This document shows, in pieces, positions 60,727 to 64,000 of a stretch of DNA of 64,000 nucleotides. The stretch lies in contig CAWFPP010000004.1 in the NCBI GenBank assembly GCA_963817735.1, positions 372,001 to 436,000 of the forward strand, in the 5' to 3' direction. A model generated the notes under the pieces. It did no database searches, was not told the origin of the DNA, and worked only from the letters and a program-made list of their open reading frames with translations. The stretch comes from Bog-473 sp963817735. Lineage in GTDB: Bacteria > Actinomycetota > Acidimicrobiia > Acidimicrobiales > RAAP-2. Position 1 is the first letter of the stretch. Every line of letters begins with the position of its first letter. The translations under genes were made by a program, and so were the position numbers.

Positions 60727-61857
60727 TCAGATCGCCTGAACTGTAAACACCCGGACAGGTTCATCTATGCCTCGGAGCGCAGTCGGCTCGAGTGGGCGGA
60801 GCACCCACCCCTCCCCTGGAAGTTCGGCGGCGGCGGCCTCGGTCACCACGACCTCGCCGGGAGCGCCCGCCTTCACCAGGCGGGACAGCAGGTTCACGAG
60901 CGGCCCGAAGTAATCGCCCTCCCGGGGGGTGGCGAGGCCGATCCCCACTGCACCTCGGGCCGGGGGCAGCACCTCATCCTCTGCCGCCGCCCGGCAAACC
61001 TCGAGCCCGATCCGGCAGGCGGCCTCCGCCGTCGGAGCAGCGAAGAACACCTCGTCGCCGATCGTCTTGACGACCCGGCCGCCGGACAGCACCGCGCTCG
61101 TCCAGGCGGCCGACTCGAACCGGCTGAGGGCCAGGCTCTGGTCGCGCAGCGGCAGGGTCTGGGCCCAGGCCGTCGAGCCCACCAGGTCGACGAAGCCCAG
61201 GGCGACGACTTCGCTCTGGCCCTCGAATTGGTCGTCGGCGGGAAGGCCGGAACCCAGCCAGGACCGGGCCGCCTCGGCCCGGCGCTGTGCCCTCTCGAAG
61301 GCATCCATCACCAAGAGGGCCAGCACGTCGGGCACCGACGTGAAGGCAGTGGTGGCGGCCTCGGCCAGCTGGGCCCGGGCGAGCTCGTCGGATCCCTCGC
61401 GCACCGTCCCCGGCCCCAGCTCGGCGAAAAAGAGCGCGACCGCCGCCTCGGCCACATTGTTGGCGGCGGCGCCGAGCACCCGCGTGAAGGCGAGGATCGC
61501 CTCCTCCCCCAACAGGGCTGCGCCCTGCTCGAAGGCCGCCATGAACGAAGTCAGGTCGGCGGGCACCTCGGTCTCGCTTCGGGCCGGGATGCCCCCGGCC
61601 AACAGGGCCCGCATGACGCGCTGGGCCGGGAGGCCGGTGCGCGCCGCCACCTCGGCCACGGTCACCATGTCGGTGCGGCCCTGGGTCACGAGTTCGCCCG
61701 CCACTCCGGGCAGCGATCCCATGCGGTGGGCCCTGACCATCTGCTCGAGGGTGGCGCCGCGTTCGGTCAGGTACTCGAGGAGCGCCAGCCGCTCGGGCGC
61801 ACCGGGATCGTGGGGGTCGTAGAGGCCGGCGTCGCGCCAGGCGTCCGCCGGATTCAC
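60727..61857 (-). CDS. Class III adenylate/guanylate cyclase with regulatory N-terminus
   Basis: 376 residues from GTG 61857. N-terminal 190 residues are helical (YLTERGATLEQMVRAHRMGS, then VAEVAARTGLPAQRVMRALL, winged-helix-like). The C-terminal catalytic domain has metal Asp in ALGFVDLVGSTAWAQ, KTIGDEVFFAAP with the second Asp, and GPLVNLLSRLVKAGAPGEVV with the Asn and Arg of the transition-state motif. Key residues are therefore present. It starts five bases after the stop of the upstream cyclase, so one operon. Makes cAMP or cGMP; specificity uncertain. Confidence 0.85.
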   Translation of the reverse strand: MNPADAWRDAGLYDPHDPGAPERLALLEYLTERGATLEQMVRAHRMGSLPGVAGELVTQGRTDMVTVAEVAARTGLPAQRVMRALLAGGIPARSETEVPADLTSFMAAFEQGAALLGEEAILAFTRVLGAAANNVAEAAVALFFAELGPGTVREGSDELARAQLAEAATTAFTSVPDVLALLVMDAFERAQRRAEAARSWLGSGLPADDQFEGQSEVVALGFVDLVGSTAWAQTLPLRDQSLALSRFESAAWTSAVLSGGRVVKTIGDEVFFAAPTAEAACRIGLEVCRAAAEDEVLPPARGAVGIGLATPREGDYFGPLVNLLSRLVKAGAPGEVVVTEAAAAELPGEGWVLRPLEPTALRGIDEPVRVFTVQAI

Positions 61858-61861
61858 CCGT

Positions 61862-63112
61862 TCACTGCATCCAGGCGAGGGTGGCGGACAGCTGCGCCCG
61901 CGCCATGCCCTTGAGCCGCGTCTCGCGGTGGCCGTCGAAGGTGAACTCGCCGGATCCCTGGACCAGCTGCTCGGAGAGGGATGACACGAGGACTTCGCCC
62001 GCGCCGGCGGCGTCGGCCAACCGGCTGGCCACGATCACCGTGTGCCCGAGGTAGTCGTCGCCCTCGTCCACGGCGTCACCGGTGTGGATGCCGATGTGGA
62101 CTGCGATTGCCACGCCGTCGTCGGCAGGAACGTAGGCGTGGAACGCACGCTGGATGTCGATGGCGCAACGCAGGGCGCGGGCCACGCCGCCGAACGCCAC
62201 CATGAAGCCGTCCCCCTGCACGCTGATTTCGCGCCCGCCGTGTCGGTGCACGGCCCCGCGCACGATGCGGTGGTGCTCGCGGAGGACTTCCCGCGAGGCG
62301 TGGTCGCCGAGCCGCTCGGTCATGCCGGCGTAGTCGACCATGTCGCAGAAGAGGATGGTGACGGTGCCGTCGGCTGGGAGATCGGCCCGGATGTCGTTCT
62401 CGAGCGCAGCCAGTGCCGTGGCGTCCGCCACGGGGTCGGCTGCTGCGAGCTCATCGGTGTTCGAGCCCTTGCCGAGCCGCTTGCCCGACCGGTTCGGGCG
62501 GCTCTTGACGTCGATGCCCCCCATGACGGCGAAGCCGCGCACCACGATGCGGGGTGAGCCACGCACGATGGGCACGTCGCGCAGCTTCAGGTCCCGGCCA
62601 CCCATGAAGGAGAAACCCCGCAGCTCCACGTCGAACCCCTCGGGCACGATGATGTCGACGCCGCCCCAGAAGGCCACGGCGGTGATCTGGACCTCGGGGC
62701 CTTCGAGCTCGGCACGGCGCAGGTCCATATCGCAGCCGCCCATCACCGCGACGGCGTTGACCTTCCCGCTGATGCGCCAGCGGCCCTTGGTGCTGTGCCC
62801 GCTCATGACGGCGACATGCCATCGGCCCCGCTTCCTGGGCGCGGCGGTCCCGGCGGGCTCGGGGAGGGACTGGGTCGCTTCGGCCGTCTCGGGCAGGTCG
62901 GCCATGGCGGCGACGAGGTCGCCCCGGGTCCTGGCCGCGAGGGCCAACCCCACCCGTTCGGAGAACTCGTCGAGGGTCAGGCGGCCCTCGACCACGTGCT
63001 CCCGGAGCTGGGTGACCGTCCGGTCCCGGTCGGCGTCGGCCACCCTTTCGGTCAGGCCGCCGGAGCCCCCGGGCGGCGGGGGCGGGCTCTCGGGAACGGG
63101 AAGGTCCGCCAT
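61862..63112 (-). CDS. DUF1707/LiaF-like protein fused to a class III cyclase domain
   Basis: 416 residues from ATG 63112. Order: Pro-rich start; DUF1707 (VTQLREHVVEGRLTLDEFSE, RVGLALAARTRGDLVAAMAD); a beta-helix-like LiaF/DUF2154 region (VNAVAVMGGCDMDLR, VAFWGGVDIIVPEGFDVELR, FSFMGGRDLKL, FAVMGGIDVKS); then the cyclase domain with TILFCDMVDYAGMTERLGD, ISVQGDGFMVAF and LGHTVIVASRLADAAGAGEV. The usual Asn in GxxVNxAxR is Ile here, so activity is doubtful, while metal Asp residues and Arg are kept. No membrane helix. A link between envelope-stress sensing and cyclic nucleotides is inferred. First gene of the operon. Confidence 0.8.
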   Translation of the reverse strand: MADLPVPESPPPPPGGSGGLTERVADADRDRTVTQLREHVVEGRLTLDEFSERVGLALAARTRGDLVAAMADLPETAEATQSLPEPAGTAAPRKRGRWHVAVMSGHSTKGRWRISGKVNAVAVMGGCDMDLRRAELEGPEVQITAVAFWGGVDIIVPEGFDVELRGFSFMGGRDLKLRDVPIVRGSPRIVVRGFAVMGGIDVKSRPNRSGKRLGKGSNTDELAAADPVADATALAALENDIRADLPADGTVTILFCDMVDYAGMTERLGDHASREVLREHHRIVRGAVHRHGGREISVQGDGFMVAFGGVARALRCAIDIQRAFHAYVPADDGVAIAVHIGIHTGDAVDEGDDYLGHTVIVASRLADAAGAGEVLVSSLSEQLVQGSGEFTFDGHRETRLKGMARAQLSATLAWMQ

Positions 63113-63199
63113 AGAGACAGTTTGCCCTGTTTCGCCTGGTCGGGGGGAGATCTGACGACCCGTCAGACGGCCTTTGGGCACCCGTTAGGCTCATCCGCC

Positions 63200-64000
63200 G
63201 TGCGAGGCATCCTCACTGCAGCGGGGTACGTGCCGTACCGGCGGTTGGCCCGGGCGGACGTCAAGGACTTCATGGGGAGCGGCGGCGGCAAGGGCACCCG
63301 GGCCGTGGCCTCCCACGACGAGGACACCACGACCCTCGGGGTCGAGGCGGCCCGGCTCGCGCTGCGCTCCGTCCCTGGTCAGAGCCCAGAAACACTCTGG
63401 TTCGCCACCTCGGTGCCGGCCTACCTCGACAAGACGAACGCAACTGCAGTTGCAGCAGCATTGCGCCTGCAGAGCGACGTGGGTGCCTACGACTTCGGCG
63501 GCGCACTGCGCTCAGGGATGGGCTGCCTAATTGCGGCGCTGGGCGGAGGTGGGACGAACCTGGTGGTGGCCGGGGACCTGCGCGACGGTCTCCCGACCAG
63601 CGCGGACGAGTCCGCCGGCGGTGATGCGGGGGCGGCCGTGCTGGTGGGAGAGGGTGCCGGCGTGCTGGCCGAACTGGTCTGCAGCGCCTCGGCCACGGAC
63701 GAGTTCACGGATCGCTGGCGGGCGCCGGGCGACCGCACCTCCCGGCTGTGGGAGGAGCGCTTCGGCGAGAACCGGTACCTGGCCCTGGGCCAGGATGCGC
63801 TGGCCAGGGCACTGAAAGCGGCCGGGCTGGAGGTTGGCGAGGTCGGGCTGCCTGGTGGTCACCGGCATGCACGGGCGGGCCGTCTCCGGGTTGGTCAAGA
63901 AGCTGGGGCTCGATGCGTCCGTCGTGGCCGACGACCTGGCATTGAGCGTGGGCCAGAGCGGCACGGCGCACCCGCTCCTGGTCCTGGCCGGGGCGCTGGA
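63200..64000 (+). CDS. HMG-CoA-synthase-like (thiolase-fold) protein, partial, one frame break
   Basis: From GTG 63200: GILTAAGYVPYRRLARADVK, then TTLGVEAARLALRS, LWFATSVPAYLDKTNATAVA, YDFGGALRSGMGCLIAAL and TNLVVAGDLRDGLPTSADES, the thiolase-fold pattern of bacterial and archaeal HMG-CoA-synthase-like proteins. The nucleophile position, normally Cys, is Ala here (GGALRSG). Near 63845 the frame breaks: after AAGLEVGEV the correct continuation (VVTGMHGRAVSGLVKKLGL to SGTAHPLLVLAGAL) is in the next phase; one extra G in GTCGGGCTG explains it. The gene runs off the right end. Divergent from the cyclase operon. Confidence 0.75.
   Translation, partial: MRGILTAAGYVPYRRLARADVKDFMGSGGGKGTRAVASHDEDTTTLGVEAARLALRSVPGQSPETLWFATSVPAYLDKTNATAVAAALRLQSDVGAYDFGGALRSGMGCLIAALGGGGTNLVVAGDLRDGLPTSADESAGGDAGAAVLVGEGAGVLAELVCSASATDEFTDRWRAPGDRTSRLWEERFGENRYLALGQDALARALKAAGLEVGEVGLPGGHRHARAGRLRVGQEAGARCVRRGRRPGIERGPERHGAPAPGPGRGAG

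Noticed and set aside
59829..60750. Additional GTGTTTACA copies at 59829-59837 and 60742-60750 as operators
   Set aside because: Both lie inside coding sequence near the C-termini (encoding VFT-like codons in the cyclase), and lack the GTTAAC partner; probably chance.

Overview
The window is GC-rich, with GTG, TTG and ATG starts and G-rich ribosome binding sites. It carries actinobacterial hallmarks: DUF1707, class III cyclases, Ala/Arg-rich small proteins, and secreted proteins with repeated GYWxVASDGG motifs. The best guess is an uncultured or little-studied member of the Actinomycetota, probably Acidimicrobiia. That placement is inferred from the protein families, not from a marker gene.

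Layout. 1-1.2 kb: no gene, a C-rich tract and a tRNA-3'-end-like fragment. 1.2-14.2 kb: a cell-envelope and glycan block with a YfhO-type polytopic membrane protein, a dead transposase, three SAM methyltransferases, a YdcF-type protein, a lipoprotein, a small membrane protein, a GT2 and a GT-B glycosyltransferase, and a sulfotransferase. 14.9-19.2 kb: a large secreted protein with 14 FG-GAP-like repeats, two Ig-like domains and six GYW repeats. 19.7-22.6 kb: a TylF-like methyltransferase and an FkbH-like protein. 23-24.4 kb: another secreted six-repeat GYW protein. 25-41 kb: two giant tandem paralogues (about 8.2 and 7.0 kb, minus strand) made of IPT/TIG repeats. The first ends in a GYW six-repeat module and the second in four neocarzinostatin-like modules. 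41.2-42.9 kb: an IS110 relic and a frameshifted sulfotransferase. 43.7-51.9 kb: three more secreted proteins (GYW repeats plus DUF11-like repeats; a short secreted protein; an Ig/MBG-like wall protein with a C-terminal membrane anchor) and a lipoprotein. 52.5-53.8 kb: a divergent XRE regulator and deoxyribosyltransferase-like/MazG-like pair with a striking palindromic operator. 54.2-58.6 kb: a lipoprotein, a methyltransferase, a broken SDR, a polysaccharide-deacetylase-like protein and a GNAT protein. 58.6-60.3 kb: an IS256 relic, a PI-PLC-like fragment and a ribbon-helix-helix protein. 60.7-63.1 kb: two class III cyclase proteins in one operon. 63.2 kb to the end: a partial HMG-CoA-synthase-like gene.

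Reading the whole: most genes look concerned with building and decorating the cell surface. The glycosyltransferases, methyltransferases, sulfotransferases, deacetylase-like and FkbH-like proteins would modify an extracellular glycan. The giant repeat proteins would be exported adhesin or matrix proteins. Four of these proteins share the same module repeated exactly six times, which I interpret as a six-bladed beta-propeller.

Caution: the large secreted genes and several others, including the clearly housekeeping-like HMG-CoA-synthase-like gene at the right edge, carry single-base indels that break the frame. They may be base-calling errors in a long-read or draft assembly, true decay, or switchable reading frames. 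For those genes I give the span of the presumed whole gene and say where the frame breaks.
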